DNA from: Holacanthus passer
Lineage: Eukaryota; Chordata; Actinopteri; Pomacanthidae
Length of the DNA: 64,000 bases
Direction: 5' to 3'
NCBI GenBank assembly: GCA_025331565.1
Contig: JAFREQ010000026.1
Location: 5,508,501-5,572,500 of the forward strand
A program made the position numbers and the translations under genes. The notes beneath the pieces were generated by a model. That model did not search any database. It was given only the letters and a program-made list of their open reading frames with translations, and was not told the DNA's origin. Shown here piece by piece: positions 46,771 to 60,000 of the stretch; position 1 is the stretch's first letter, and each line of letters opens with the position of its first letter.

Positions 46771-48562
46771 TCAGGTGCGTCTGGGTGGGCAGGTGTGGCC
46801 GACTCGGCGGCAGTAGCAGATGGCATTGAAGAAGCGACAGTAGCAGGTGTCACAGGGGTCACAGCAGGGTAGCGGGTAACCCAGACATGACTGCTGGTGA
46901 GGGATGCAGCGACGAGGTGAACGCATGGCCCGACCCTGTAGCTGCAAGGCTGCTGATGAGTCCTGGAAAGCAGGAAAGAAATGAGAAGAAACAAGAACTG
47001 GATAAATTCACTGCAGTTTTATTGTTTCTTTTGATTCTTTAAATAAGCCACACCCACCTCATCATAGGACCCTGCGTCCATCAAGAAGTGATCCTCCACT
47101 GAATCACCAGGTAAGAGGGCGGGGTCATGCACAGGGTCGGGGGCGTGGCTTCTCTCTACGGGACACAAGACAGAAAACAGACTTGCTGTATTACCTGTCA
47201 TCCACCTTCATCACTCCATCTGCTATTCATATTCCTGAAGAAATGGCAGCTGCACCAGATTACATCATTGTCCAAAGTGACTTTCAATAAGTGCATTCAG
47301 CCTCAAAAGGGACAAGAGCTAGATGTGATCAAAATAAATGAATAAGACTTTCACTTTGAAACCAGGTATTGAAACAATCAGTTTAAATAAATGGAATAAA
47401 ATAAAAATCAATAAGGCCACTGGACCTGACAGAGTCCACTGTCCCTGTGGTAATGAACCTTTAACGCATGTTTTTATTTTCTATTATCTATGGTCTTTGG
47501 CGAGGTACCCAGAAAGAAAATACCATAATTCACAAAGCAACCCTAACCCTAACCCTGATGGGAGATGTGGAAAGACCTGCCTCGTCTTTTAAAGTTAATA
47601 AAATGTCCCCAAAAAGATCCATGAAACCTTGATGCACCAGAAACACCTTACAACAAATGATGGGATTAATATGTACAACCAGGTCTTCTTGCTTAGGGTT
47701 GACACTGGACCCTGTCCTACAGCGGAAGCGCATCATTAATTTACCTGCTGGTTTGTGTGCAATAAGCAGAACAAAGACATTTGTAATCCTACGTAAAGTC
47801 CTCATGTAGAACTCTTATCCTGACTCACTTACATTCCTATGCACTCCCAACATGGCTGCAGAGAACAGAACTCGGTCAGACCACATATCTGCAACGTATG
47901 CCAAGTGCAACTGACATACAGAGGGAAACACATGTACTGGAATACAGTTTAGATCCAGTGTTGTGAGTTTTTTTTAATATACATTATATTTATATTACTA
48001 TATAATGAATGATTATGTAATTAAGTTAATCTAACCAGTTAACTAACTATGTACCAGCACTCCAGTACAAATTCTGAGAGGATCATCTGCTGAAATAAAG
48101 TCAACTCAATTGAATTGTTTTAATTTAGTTGTATCTTTACATGAGTTATGTTTCTGAACTTCGCTTCACACAGAGATGAAACAAACCAGAAAGGTTTGAC
48201 TCAAACACACGCACACCTACATTCACCTATTAAAACTGTTTCAAGTTTTTCAAGATTAATTTATTTCAATAACTACAGTTTCTACAGCTTTGATTTTCTA
48301 TCACAAAGATAGAAAAACTGTTGTAATTGTTAACTGACTAAATGTGTTCAAATGATCAATGTTTCTGTCACTTAAGTAATGGATGAATGATTGGAGCTCT
48401 CTGATTGGACGGGTGTTACTGACCAATGTCAGACAGGTATGAGGCTTCGGCACGGCGGCCGGCGGCCTGACCGTCGTCCAGCTGGATGTTTCCATGAACC
48501 AGAGAGGAAGAGAGATGCAGCAGACTGAAGGACCAACAGCAGAGCAGCACAGAGCCAAACAT
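46771..48562 (-). CDS. Agouti-related peptide precursor (AgRP2-like)
   Basis: Secreted neuropeptide-type antagonist or inverse agonist of melanocortin receptors, 142 aa, three coding exons: 48562-48424, 47155-47058, 46962-46771, with phase 1 and phase 0 introns and GT-AG ends. Signal peptide MFGSVLLCCWSFSLLHLSSS followed by LVHG. A poorly conserved acidic middle contains DHFLMDAGSYDE. The C-terminal domain begins at MRSPRRC and has ten cysteines in the agouti/AgRP order, with CCDPCDTCYCRFFNAICYC carrying the receptor-binding Arg-Phe-Phe. It ends ...HTCPPRRT. The CRFFNAxCYC core marks AgRP, not ASIP. The DTC and NAIC variants make me lean to AgRP2 of teleosts over AgRP1, without proof. The acceptor CTCTGACAG lies 4 bp before the ATG, so a non-coding exon exists upstream. 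Confidence 0.88.
47378..47470 (+). mobile_element. Short LINE fragment in AgRP intron
   Basis: The plus frame reads INKATGPDRVHC, like the 'KATGPDGI' motif before the reverse-transcriptase core of non-LTR elements, followed by LTHVFIFYYLWSLARYPE, which resembles the next conserved block. Too short for family assignment. Confidence 0.45.
47540..47557. repeat. Three telomere-type (CCCTAA) units
   Basis: AACCCTAACCCTAACCCT once. Only three units, so probably incidental or a repair scar. Confidence 0.6.
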
Positions 48563-49665
48563 CCTGCTGTCAGAGAGAAGAAGAGGAGGAGACGGTCTGC
48601 ACCACAAGTCCCACAATCCTCAGCCTTTCCACCAAGACTTTCTGAAAGGATGAAATCAAAAAAGGTTCAGTTGATTTGACAGAACACAGGCAGGTAATGT
48701 TTCTTAAAAACATCTGAAACAGTGAATTCATACATCCATCAACAGTAGTTTGGATTATTTTTATTTTCTGGTTTGGAGCCACATATAAATGTCCTGCTGC
48801 ACCTCCTGAGTATCAACGAGTAAAATTCAGTTTTTGTGCAAACCATCGGATGAACACTTATGAATGAAGTCATGAGATTTTAACATCCAGCAAACATGAT
48901 CTTAATCACAGTGAAGAACATTAATAGCAGAAAGCTGATCAGTGTCTTTCGTGTTGCGTTTCTACTCAAGTTCACTGGTGGAAAGTTAATGTTAATACAT
49001 CAACAGCAGAAAATATCTGAATATATTCTGCTGCATAAAGAGAACTTTTACTTTGATCCTTTGAGTACATTTTGCTGATAATACTTCTGTACTTATAATT
49101 TATATATTACTTATATATCACTTTTATTTGTTGACTTAAGTATTTTGTGTGGTGGTATTTATACTTAAATTGTCGAAACTTGTCCCACCACTCAAATACT
49201 ACATGTGGTTCTATGTGTTTCTGGTTGGGTCAGTTTTATTAATTCGCAGACCATAATAATAAAAACTTCAGGCAAGACAGAACAAATTCATATAAAGCAA
49301 GTTCAACAATACTACAAGTGTAAGTTCAAGAAAGACAGAACATGTTGATGATACTGGAGAAATCTAAATACACTAATTCAATCGATCACCTAACCTTCTT
49401 TTCCAAACTAATACCAGAATATTTCAGAGGTTTCTGGAGTCATTAAAGAGTCATCACAGACGAAAGTGTGACTCTCAGAGGAACAACAGCTCTCATCTTC
49501 ATCTTCTACATTAACCTGACGTTAATATTAATGACATTACTCAGGTCCAAACTTTGCTTTAGAATTCAGATATCAGTCTTCTCACAGTCTTTAATGCTGA
49601 TTTTTTAAAAGATATTTTTAATTAATTCTGATTATTAGAGAGAGAGACAGAGAGAGGTGACTCAC

Positions 49666-49722
49666 CTGTCGCTGGAACTCTTTGTTGTTGTTCTCTCTCA
49701 AGGGGATGACGAGCAATTTAAA
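49666..49722 (-). promoter_or_regulatory. Probable AgRP promoter and non-coding exon 1
   Basis: On the minus strand TTTAAAT (49722-49716) lies about 50 bp before a strong donor, CGACAG|GTGAGT (boundary at 49666). The donor pairs with the acceptor just before the AgRP ATG. A short non-coding exon of about 25-30 nt would result. Mammalian AGRP also has a small non-coding first exon, so the arrangement is plausible; expression data are needed to confirm it. Confidence 0.45.
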
Positions 49723-49815
49723 GACCCCTGGAGGGGAAGTTGGTCACATGACGGGGGGGCGTGGTCATCATGTCTGCATCGTCAGAAAGACTTTGTGACC
49801 TCTGTGTGTGCTTGT

Positions 49816-49873
49816 GTGTGTGTGTCAATATTTATCTTCAGTCCTGTGTGTATATGTGTATATATATATATGT
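49816..49873. repeat. (GT)n/(AT)n microsatellite
   Basis: Short GTGTGTGT tract followed by TATATATATA, with other sequence between them. Confidence 0.7.
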
Positions 49874-49884
49874 GCTCGTCTGGT

Positions 49885-50448
49885 TTTCAACCAGCCAAAA
49901 ACAGCAGATCTGTTCAGATCGCTTCACTGGTTTCCAGTTGCTGCTCGCATCAAATTCAAAACTCTGACACTTGCCTACAAAACTAGAACAAAAACAGCTC
50001 CCTCCTACCTGAACTCCCCCATCCAGGTCTGCACTCCCTCCCGCTCACTATGCTCGGCCAACAAAAGGCGCCTGATGCAACCACCTCAAAAGGGCCCGAG
50101 GTCGAGAGCCAGACTCTTCTCCTCTGTGGTTCCCCGGTGGTGGAAGGAGTTACCAAACTCTGTTCGATCTGCAGAGTCGCTCTCAGTCTTTGAGAAGAGA
50201 CTAAAGACTCAGCTCTTCACTGAACACCTTGGCAGTTGAAAACTGCAAAAAGCAAAAAAAACAACAACAAAAAGTATTCCCTCCTCACTGCCTGCAGGCA
50301 CAGGCCCTGTCTAACTTGAACTGTGTTTTATGGCTCTTATCCCGGTTGTTTTCTCCTGACTAGATCCCAGCTTGTGTTGTATTTACTCTCAGATGTACGT
50401 CGCTTTGGATAACAGCATCTGCTAAATGAAATCGTAGAATTGTATGTA
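49885..50448 (+). mobile_element. LINE C-terminal fragment with SINE-like tail (copy 2)
   Basis: An open stretch encodes LHWFPVAARIKFKTLTLAYK, then APSYLNSPIQVCTPSRSL, KGPRSRARLFSSVVPRWWKE and KRLKTQLFTEHLG, the C-terminus of a non-LTR element protein. The 3' tail 'gtacgtcgctttggataaca' and 'gcatctgctaaatgaaatcg' is the same as in the SINE family here. It is longer and better preserved than 34,506-34,972. Confidence 0.8.
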
Positions 50449-52600
50449 TATTATATATTATCCCATCTGTTTGTTCACCCTTATGAAAAACGTACGTGTT
50501 TAGAAAAATGGACATGAAGTCTCGAATAACACAACAAACTCTAAACATGTCATTCCTCTTCATCTTTTATACACATTGTACGTTCATCATCCCTGCTTTT
50601 TATATAGATTAATATAAACATCTATTCTTTCACCTACTCGAATGTATATAATAATTAGAATAGTTCATTTTTACCTCGATGTTCAGCTCTGTTGTCTCAG
50701 TTGTTTGATTGCTTCTATCTTCCTGGAAACTGTTGTGTGTGAAACATTGAGAGCAATATTCACATATGAAGCAGATTCTGCTCCGATCCTTTTCTTCTTC
50801 ATGACCACACACCTGTCCAGGACGAAAGACACTAACGGTCCACGTCTCCACAACTGGATTTGGTCGTCCCTTTGGTCTGAGCCAGACCCCGATGAGTGGA
50901 GACCAGGTCAGAGCTCCTGGTCCGGGCCAAGCTCCAGCCCAAAGATCCAGTTTCTGTTCCATCGGGGCTCTTTTAATCTAGATCCCCCTGGGACTGATGA
51001 TCCAGTGGGAGATCCCACCGGCGCTGGTCTTGCTGATCACAAAGGGGTCATAGAGGGCACGTAAACCCTCCACCTTCATTAGGAAACGATTTGAGACCCA
51101 TGCTCTGTTGGTTTCTGTTGTTTTTTTCTTTTATGCACTTTATGTCTTTATTAGTCGGCAACAGAGAAAAGGCGACAGGAAGTGAGATATGAATCCTGAG
51201 ACCACGTCATGTGTTGTGCTTAAAACAAACTACAAAGTGAAAAATAAGTTTGTGTTATTTAATAATATGAATAATAATTATAATAATGATAATAATAACT
51301 GAAGTCATAGCTCACTAAACTGTGAACTATGACTTTAGTTATTATGACTTCCTGTTCTGTTTCTTTCTGTCCTTTTCATTTAGACAATATATTAATGAAA
51401 TGTCACCACAACAGCAAAAGTGTTTCCTCTGAGTCCATCCACAGTTATTATTATTAAGATTACGATTAACTGTTCAGTCGGTCGACTCACTAATGATCTT
51501 CTCAGCGTATTTGATTGGAGAACATTAGATCATGTTTCTTCTATTATCGTCAATGTGCTGCTTCACTTAACTCTTCATCCTCTTCATCCTCCATCTGCAA
51601 ACATGGCGCCGATTCTCTGAACTGTGACACGCTGACGACATCACCACTGCACTCAGCACAAATCAGCTGCTGCTGTCTGCTTCCACATGAGCTGCACTCT
51701 GATTACAGCCCATCAGCAGGAAATCATTTTCAATAAAACATGTTTGTCCTCAGCAACAACAACAACAGCTGTTGTTCACTTCCTGTTTCAGGCTGACCTG
51801 TTTCTGTGGTAACAGTGTTAACAGATGTGTTGTTGCAGGTGAATGTTTAATTAGTTGAATTTGATAAATGTAAATGTTACTAATGACTATTTGAATGAAG
51901 TTAATGAGACTTTATAGTAAACAGACTAATGACTAAAGACTAAATTAACACGTCACATATTCAAATCTTTTCAATAATTTATAAAACCTTAAAATTTCAA
52001 TTTTTTTGTATGAATTGAACTGCTCATGTATTTTTTTTCTGTAAATGTTATAATTTCATTTGAATCTAAATGTTGTCTCAAACTTTCTCTACATGGTCAG
52101 CTGTGTAACTGTGTTTTAGAATATTAAAGTTCTAATTTGTACTTTTTCGTTTACTTTCTGCTTCTACTCTACTACATTTGTCTGACAGCTTTAGTTCCTT
52201 TGCAGATTCAGACCATAAAAACAAATAAAACATGATATATGATTATAGATTCAACTACCATCAGAATATAAAGTCGTTAAAATCAGATGCAACATTAAAG
52301 TGACGAACACATTAATGCATCAATATTTATAATGCAATAATATTTTTTTTCTGCATAGTGTATAGTGATAGTTTTACCTTTGCTATTTTGGTGGTTATAC
52401 TTTAGTGTTTTTACTGGTTGCAGAACTTACTGTGACTTACTTGTAGTTCTACACTGTATTATTACTACTTTTACTTAATTACTACATGAGTACCTCTTTT
52501 ATTTCCTTTTATTTAGTGGTCTGTGATTACAGATGTACAGATACAGATTGGGAAACGTGCTTTTAGTTTTTGTGCTGCACAAGCATTTAACAACACACAT
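50449..52600. other. Intergenic, AgRP to VPS13C
   Basis: No gene recognised. Several open frames of 65-140 codons on both strands around 50,630-51,064 have no recognisable sequence. AT-rich and otherwise featureless. Confidence 0.45.
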
Positions 52601-52627
52601 TAATTTTTTTACCCAACAGCCATCAGG

Positions 52628-53078
52628 CTGATAAAGAAATCCAACCCACTGCCCGCCACCACCCAAACTACCTCAACCACAGATGCTTCACCCCAGAACA
52701 CACACAACCACATATTTATACTATTGTTGCTGATGCAGTATTATTCATTTATATTCGTAGAAATTTAATATTCATTAAATATATGAAATATTCATCGTCT
52801 CAGTCTGTCTGTACTGTATAATACTGTATATTGTATTATACTGATCACTGGAACATTCATGTTTCACTGACGCTTTTTTTTATTGCACATTCATGTTGTT
52901 GCTGTTATTGTAAATATCCTGTGTATATCTTTTTAATTTTAATTTTATTCTTTATTTTTCATACTTTCTATTTCTAACTCAAACATGTGTCCATAGAGGA
53001 AGGCAAAGGAAGAATTTCATTGTACAGGGAAACCTGTTTTAACCGTGCATATGACAATAAATGCTTCGACTTGACTTA
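52628..53078 (+). repeat. LINE-type 3' end, direct repeat copy a
   Basis: Starts 'ctgataaagaaatccaaccc' and ends with 'gaatttcattgtacagggaa' and 'acaataaatgcttcgacttg'. The same sequence, about 450 bp, lies at 54,899-55,325 in the same orientation. The end resembles the 3' tail of a vertebrate non-LTR element. Confidence 0.8.
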
Positions 53079-53858
53079 ATTTTTAACACAGTTGAACCTA
53101 CAGTTTAAATCCATGATGACAAACTACTCTTCAAGGTGACTATTAGTTATTTTTGTGTTTTGTGTTGATTCTGTTTTCACTGAATTCTGAACATCACTGG
53201 AAATGAGGACATGTCATCTTCTAAATTTAAATAAAGGTTGAATGAAAAAAAGATACAGATTTCAGCTTAATTTCCCTATGAATGAAACTTAATATAATTT
53301 TAACAGATTAATATTATTGTTTGTTTATAATTATGTCAGTTCATCTCTGAAACACTTTTTTAAAATGTCAGTTCCATTCACTGTGCAATACTTCATTCAA
53401 TTCAATGGGCAATATTTCATATTTAATCCACTATGCAAGATCCCATTTCTTATCTCAATTCAAACTGGTCATATATTTCATATTTATATTTGTAAATTGT
53501 AAATAATGTTGTGTAAATTTGTTAATACTTTTTTTAGCCTGTCTAAATTGTTCATTTTTACTGTTTAACTGCTCTGTCCCCTTTGCTGCTGTGCAATGTG
53601 AATTTCCCCACTGAGGGACGGATAAAGGTTTATCTTATCTTAATAAAATATAATTATTCCGGTGGAATTTACAATCCTTTAGTTATATGTAATTTTAGTG
53701 GTAATATTAATTTGAATGTGTGCAATTTTGTTCATTAAGTATGAATGAACAACAGAAAATAACGTAAAAATAAAACATATTCGGTTCCATAATGAAAACG
53801 TTAAGATCTTGTCACGTGAGACACACGATGTGTCACCTGATCACTGTCACCTGACTGA

Positions 53859-53860
<2 letters not shown>
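53079..53860. other. AT-rich non-coding stretch
   Basis: Contains another tail, 'gaatttccccactgagggac' with TTATCTTATC at about 53,599-53,642, of the type seen at 21,910 and 39,215. Nothing else recognised. Confidence 0.45.
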
Positions 53861-53901
<41 letters not shown>

Positions 53902-53931
53902 ACACACACACACGCACACACACACAGTCGA
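53861..53931. repeat. (CT)n plus (CA)n microsatellite
   Basis: CTCTCT tract of about 35 bp followed by a CACACA tract, directly before the VPS13C leader. Confidence 0.9.
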
Positions 53932-54033
53932 TCCCAGAGAGAGTCGTTCCTGTGTTCTAACGTCATCTGAACCGGAAATCAGGTGAAGGCTGGCGGAGAC
54001 CCCTCAGCAGGGTCCAAACCGGAGCTTTCAGTC
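53932..54033 (+). promoter_or_regulatory. VPS13C proximal promoter/5' UTR
   Basis: CpG-containing, no TATA box. ACCGGAAAT at about 53,971 is an ETS-type site, and CGTCA at about 53,961 is a CRE half-site. Both suit a housekeeping promoter. The start ATG has 'gtcATGG' context with G at +4. Confidence 0.45.
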
Positions 54034-57000
54034 ATGGTCTTCGAGTCTCTGGTCAGCGACCTGCTCAACAGGTTTATCGGGGACTATGTGGAGAACCTGG
54101 ACAAGTCGCAGCTGAAGATCGGGATCTGGGGAGGTGAGCTCGGCAGCTAGCTAACAGCTACAGCGGAGAGACAGGGAGGGACGCCAGACTCCGTTCACAA
54201 ATATCACACTTTAGAACTCCCTGTTCTGTAAACACATGTAAACAGACAGCAGAACGCAGAGCAAGGACTCAGACTAAATGTCAGGTTCTTCTTTTTAAGT
54301 CGGCATTAACACATTCCGCCAATCAGGTTTCATTCAGATGAACTGTTAACTTTAGTCAAAGCTACGCAGCCGTATTTCCACCAAATTAACAGCGACGGCG
54401 CTTTGTTGTGGTCGTGAAAACAAGACTTTGTTCATTAAAACCTTTGTTGATACAGTACATATGTGCCGAACTGGAGAACAGCTCACAGTAATCAGAAAAA
54501 ACACGCCGTTTTCATGTTTCACTTTCACCTTTGTTACATTAAATTTGCAGTCGTTCGACCGAGGTTTGCTGTGACGTCAGTAATCAGGTAAACAGACAGA
54601 CTCCGCCCACCGTCAGTCCTCTGACCTCACCTGTCTGCAGTCTGTCCATAATCTGACAGATGGACACAAACATTACATGGTTCAGTCAGTGTTTGTGAAT
54701 GTAAAGAAACCTGAGAGGATGTAAAGCTGGAACATGATGACTGAATTTATTATTGAAACACACCAACTACATACTGAGCCTAAACTGAACTGAGACATTT
54801 AGACACATATTACACCACGTAAACAAATATTATACCATCAAAATGAAGAACTGATATGAAAACAGGACGTGACATTTGCAGTAACAAACAGCAGTAGACT
54901 GATAAAGAAATCCAACCCACTGCCCGCCACCACCCAAACTACCCTCAACCACAGATGCTTCACCCCAGAACACACACAACCACATATTTACACTAGCGTT
55001 GCTGATGCAGTATTATTATTCATTTATATTCATATCTATACTCATGTTCATCATCTCAGTCTGTCTGTATTGTATAATACTTTACATTGTACAGTACTGG
55101 AACATTCATTTTTTTTTTACACTTTTTTATTGCACATTCATGTTGTTGCTGTTATTGTAAATATCCTGTATATATCTTTTTAATTTTTATTTTATTCTTT
55201 ATTTTTCATACTTTCTATTTCTAACTCAAACATGTGTCCATAGAGGAAGGCAAAGGAAGAATTTCATTGTACAGGGAAACCTGTTTTACCTGTGCATATG
55301 ACAAACGCTTCGACTCGACTTGACAGTAACTCTACTCTGACTGTGTATTGCTACTAAAGCAAAAGAAGTATATCAAATTATAAACAAGTACAAACAAGTG
55401 CTCTGCATTTCTGCTCTCCCAGAGAATAAAACAGTAAAGACTCAGTGTGTCTCCTACAGGATGAAACAAACTGAAGACGTTCATTTTAAAATGCCAGAGA
55501 CAAGTATTATTGATCAGTATAAAAGATTCAGATATTGATCAATATGAAAGTTTTCATACTGTGTTTTCTTTTGTGTTTCTGAACAGAACCAACCAGGACT
55601 GCAGCTAGCATGATCTTATTTATCTATCATGTATTGTCTTGATTAACTGGTGAATCATCATTTAGTCAGTAAAATTTGGAAAACAGTGAAAATGTCTCAT
55701 CTCATCTGAAGACAAAATCAAATGTTTAAAAAGTTAAAAGAATTCATTTGCCAATTGTAACACTAGCTGTAGCTGACACCAACTCATGTCCACATACGAG
55801 CCTGGATATACCAGAATCACAATAAATTAAAGATTACAGATTACATTTAATGATTATATACACATACAACATAACTACAGATACATGATAAAAGCATAAT
55901 CTGTTAACTGTGTGTCTCTCTTCTGTGTCTCTGCAGGAAACGTTGTACTGGAGAACCTGAAAGTGAAAGAAAATGCTTTGGTAAGTGTGTCTCAGGCCTT
56001 ACCTCCTCCCTCTGACCCCGAATTGTTCTGATAGGTCATCGTCCCTGTGATGTCATCATCATCCAGACTTGTTCTGATAGGTCAGCCTTCCTCTGACGTG
56101 ATCAGACCAAGCAGCAACCTCCTCTGCCTTTATGGCAGAACATGTTTACAGCCTGGTACATAAATGGCTTTAGTCTCTTTAGCTGATTTTCTACTTCATG
56201 ACATCAACTGTACGGGGTAAATTTTTTTATTACACACTTGCTTAAAATCTGAAATTGTATTTAATGAAGAGTGAAGGTCACTTTGATTGACAGCTGTCAG
56301 CTGCCTGTCGGCTCCAAACACGGAGCTCATTCAGTCACTGAACTTCGGCTGTTTGTGCTGGTTTTGTCTTTCGGATATTTGTTCCTGTAAATACTGGATC
56401 AATAACTCTGCTGCTGAGCGGTTCATTAACTAACAGACTGTCCAGAAGTCGGCGCTGCCGTTTTTTCCTTTACTAGTAAACATGCTAATGAATTAGCATC
56501 GGGCTCCAGCTAGCTGCCGCCGGCTGTGTGGGGTCTTTGTCCGGGACGTCTGCGCTGTTTTCTCGGTGAGTTTGTTCTGGTGTTTGTGGAGCTGCTTGTT
56601 GGCTGGAGTTTGACTGTGCTGCCGTGTTGACTGTGTTTCTCTCGGGTGTCCGGGACGAGTTTCTCCGGGGGGAGACGGTGGAGGTTGAGCTAAGCTAACG
56701 ATGCTAACGGGAGCCTCTGGTAGCTTCAGTTATTAAAGCTGCTGAAGTCAAAACGTAATAACAAGTGTTATAGTTTATGGTGATAAAACTTTAGAATAAA
56801 CGGCGTCTGTATGAGGTTGGAAAATAAAAACCCTCCAGGTTTGTTAACTAACCTTATGTGATCTTAAACTGTGTGTAAATGCAATAAAGTTTTTGTAACT
56901 TCAAAATATTAACGTCTCATTTCTGAATGTTTCCAGAAATAATGTTAACCCAGATGTTGTTATTAGTTAAGCTGGAGTTGGTAATTGAAGCTAAACGGTA

Positions 57001-60000
57001 ACATAAAATTTGATGGTCCACAAACTCAAATGTTATTATCTATATTTATATTATTGCTAAAACAGAAATTTTAAGTTTATTGTACTCGAGAAACTGAGGG
57101 ACCGTGATCGTCTGGAGGCTGAAATGTTGACATGTAATCTTACGCCAACTTAGTAAAGTACCATAACTGGTGCCGAAGCCGGCCAGTACCACCGGGTTAG
57201 CTGGCTAGCTCGGTGGCCATGTTTCATGAAACAGACTTAATTCAGCTCCACCTTTTTGTCCATATTTGGATTAACCGGAGTTAGGCGACATCACCACTGC
57301 CAAGATGGCGGCGCGCTATAATGAGCTTCAAAATTGCTCTCCAGAAATCCACGGGTGATGTCACGGAGACTACATCCATGTTTTATACTGACATTTTTTC
57401 TGACATTGATGTAACAGTAATAACTGTCAACGGTTTAAGACAAGCTGCTTTTATAGTAGAAAGCTACATAAAAAAACCCAGTTATGACACACTCACAGTC
57501 TGGGTTTTACAATCTATTTTGGGGGTATTTTATGTCTTTATAAGAAAGTTGACAGGAAGTTAGATGGTGAACTACATGTAACAGATTTCTTCTGTTCATA
57601 GCTGCAACTAATGATTTTTTCATTGAATAATCAGATTTATTTAAAAATGATTAATTATTTGCTTTATGTAGTTTCAAAAAGTATTGACAAAATGAATCAC
57701 AAGAAACTGAAGTGGCATCTTTATTGATTAATTGTTTCAGCTGTAAAAATGATAGTTTGTGTGTTTGTGTTTCAGAGTGAGTTTGATGTTCCATTCAAAG
57801 TGAAGGCCGGACAGATTGGTGAGTTCTGACTTTGTTTGTGTTTGTTTGTTTTGATCCTCATTAGCCTTCCTGAAGTCACATAAACCCTCTGTCACACTAC
57901 ATGACTCTCTAATTCTTCAGATCTCTGTACTGTTCACACTGCAGAGCTTAGTGTCTTCTAATTGTGAATCTTGAAGTCATTGTGGTTTGCACACTACATG
58001 ACTGATCAGAGACCGGGTCACACATCACAAGATCTTTCACCTTTCCCAGATGAGTCTGACGCTTAGTCATGAAAACGCATGACATCAAGACACTCTGACA
58101 TCAAGCTTGCTAAATTGTGGTTACAAGTGTGGAAGACGTCTGTGATAACAAAGCAGAAGTTTTGTTACAGGTCAAATCTGGATCAAATTGGGGCAGCTGT
58201 AGCTCAGGAGGTAGAGCAGTTGTCCACCAATTGGAAGGTTGGTCGTTCGATTCCTGGCCCCTGCAGTCGAAGTGTCCTTGGGCAAGATACTGAACCCCGC
58301 CCCCAAAAATTGCCCCCAATAGCTATTTCATCGGTATGTGAATGTACATTGCTTTGGATAAAAGCATCTGCTAAATGAAATTGTAGAATTAAATTGTATT
58401 TCAGTCTAGATTTGGTCTGACTATGGAGTATGTGGGTTTAAACAGTCCAATATTTGCTCCTGACATGCTTCATTTAGCTTGATAATTAATAATAAAGGTT
58501 ATTCTTCTAAGATTTTATACAACAAGATCAACAATTGCAATGACCTTTACAAAATGTCAAACATAAAATAATAAAAAAAGATAAGAAGTCCATTGAGCAA
58601 TAAAATGTACAATAGGTAGCGAGAACAAAACGTGTACAAAGAATCATCAAAGCAGCAACAATAGATAACCCTGGACCTAAAAAACACATTATACAAACAC
58701 ATACTGTGTGCAGGTTGATAAGAACAGAGTAAATCAGAAATATAAACTGGGGTCATGAAACGCTGTAAAGGTAATGACTAGGATTTGTAAATCAGTTCTA
58801 AAACAAAATGACAGTCAGTAAGGAAATTACAATGGGAGTACTTTCTGTCGTCCCTCTATGTTTGTAAGTATATTTTTGAAAAAATGAACAGAATGCAAAT
58901 ACAAACAATAAAAAACTATCCATAAAACACGTCACAAACAGGACAGAAATGACTGGATAAGATGGAACTTCATGTCTAAACTACATCAAAAACCTGATTA
59001 ACAAAAATAACTTACCTGATATACTAACATCACACAGCTAAGGTCTGTACTATGAAGCAAGGTGCTCCAAGCAGTTTAGAGACGCAGCGTAAATTGCCAT
59101 GACAACATACCTCGAGTAAAATCTATCCACCTTCGTAGTACGGGTTAATCAGGAAGTTACCCCCAACGTCACGAAGTTACTCCTGAACTTACCCCGATAA
59201 GCTGGTTACCTCGCTTCGTAGTACAGCCCTCCGGTGTACCCCTGTACACAACACATCTGTCCTCTGTTAATGATCAGGACGATTAATACACACCTTGATA
59301 GAATATTTGTATATTTCATCCTGACCTGTTGTGAGAGTGAAGTTCTTGTTAACAGCAGCTTTACATTCATTCAGGTCGGTCTACAGCCGAGGAGCTTTAG
59401 GAGCAGAGCTTCATTCATTAACACAGAGGAACGGCTCAGTTTCACAGATGGAGCCATGTGGAGGCTGGAACTGAATTATCCTCGTTGGTTTCACATATTT
59501 ACATTATTTGGATTTAGACTATTTTACGTGTCCTTACATCTCAATCATATTACAAAAAAAAATAAGAGCCCGTAAGACAAAATAGAGACAAGAATGCTGA
59601 ACTAATGAATTTACTGTGTCTGCAAGCCTCCCTGATGTGATTTAGCCATTAATGTTTCTTTAAACTCTTCATATCCTGACATAATCAAAGTGCTTTCTTT
59701 CGGTGAAATTCACGGAGCATGAATCATCATGCAGAAACTGTGTCTGCGCCGCAGAACACGCCTCTTTTATAACAATGCGAACAGACTCAGATTAAGTTAA
59801 CACGGACTCAGGAAACCAACATCTTAATCATCGTTGTGGTACTGATTAACACCAGCTGAGACGACCAGAGTTTGTCAACCCCGACCTGCCTTGATGACCC
59901 CGAGTTAAATCGGAGTAGGTTAAATTCACTTCGTAGTACAGGCCTCTGCTGTGAACTTCCTGCTTGTTTTTGTGTTTTCAGGAAAGCTGACATTGAAGAT

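Noticed and set aside
47540..47557. Interstitial telomere repeat as a fusion scar
   Set aside because: Only three units, which occur by chance or through repair; no further evidence of a chromosome fusion.
58190..58262. tRNA-like sequence with A and B boxes
   Set aside because: Part of a SINE that recurs at 10,485 and shares its tail with LINEs; not an independent tRNA gene.
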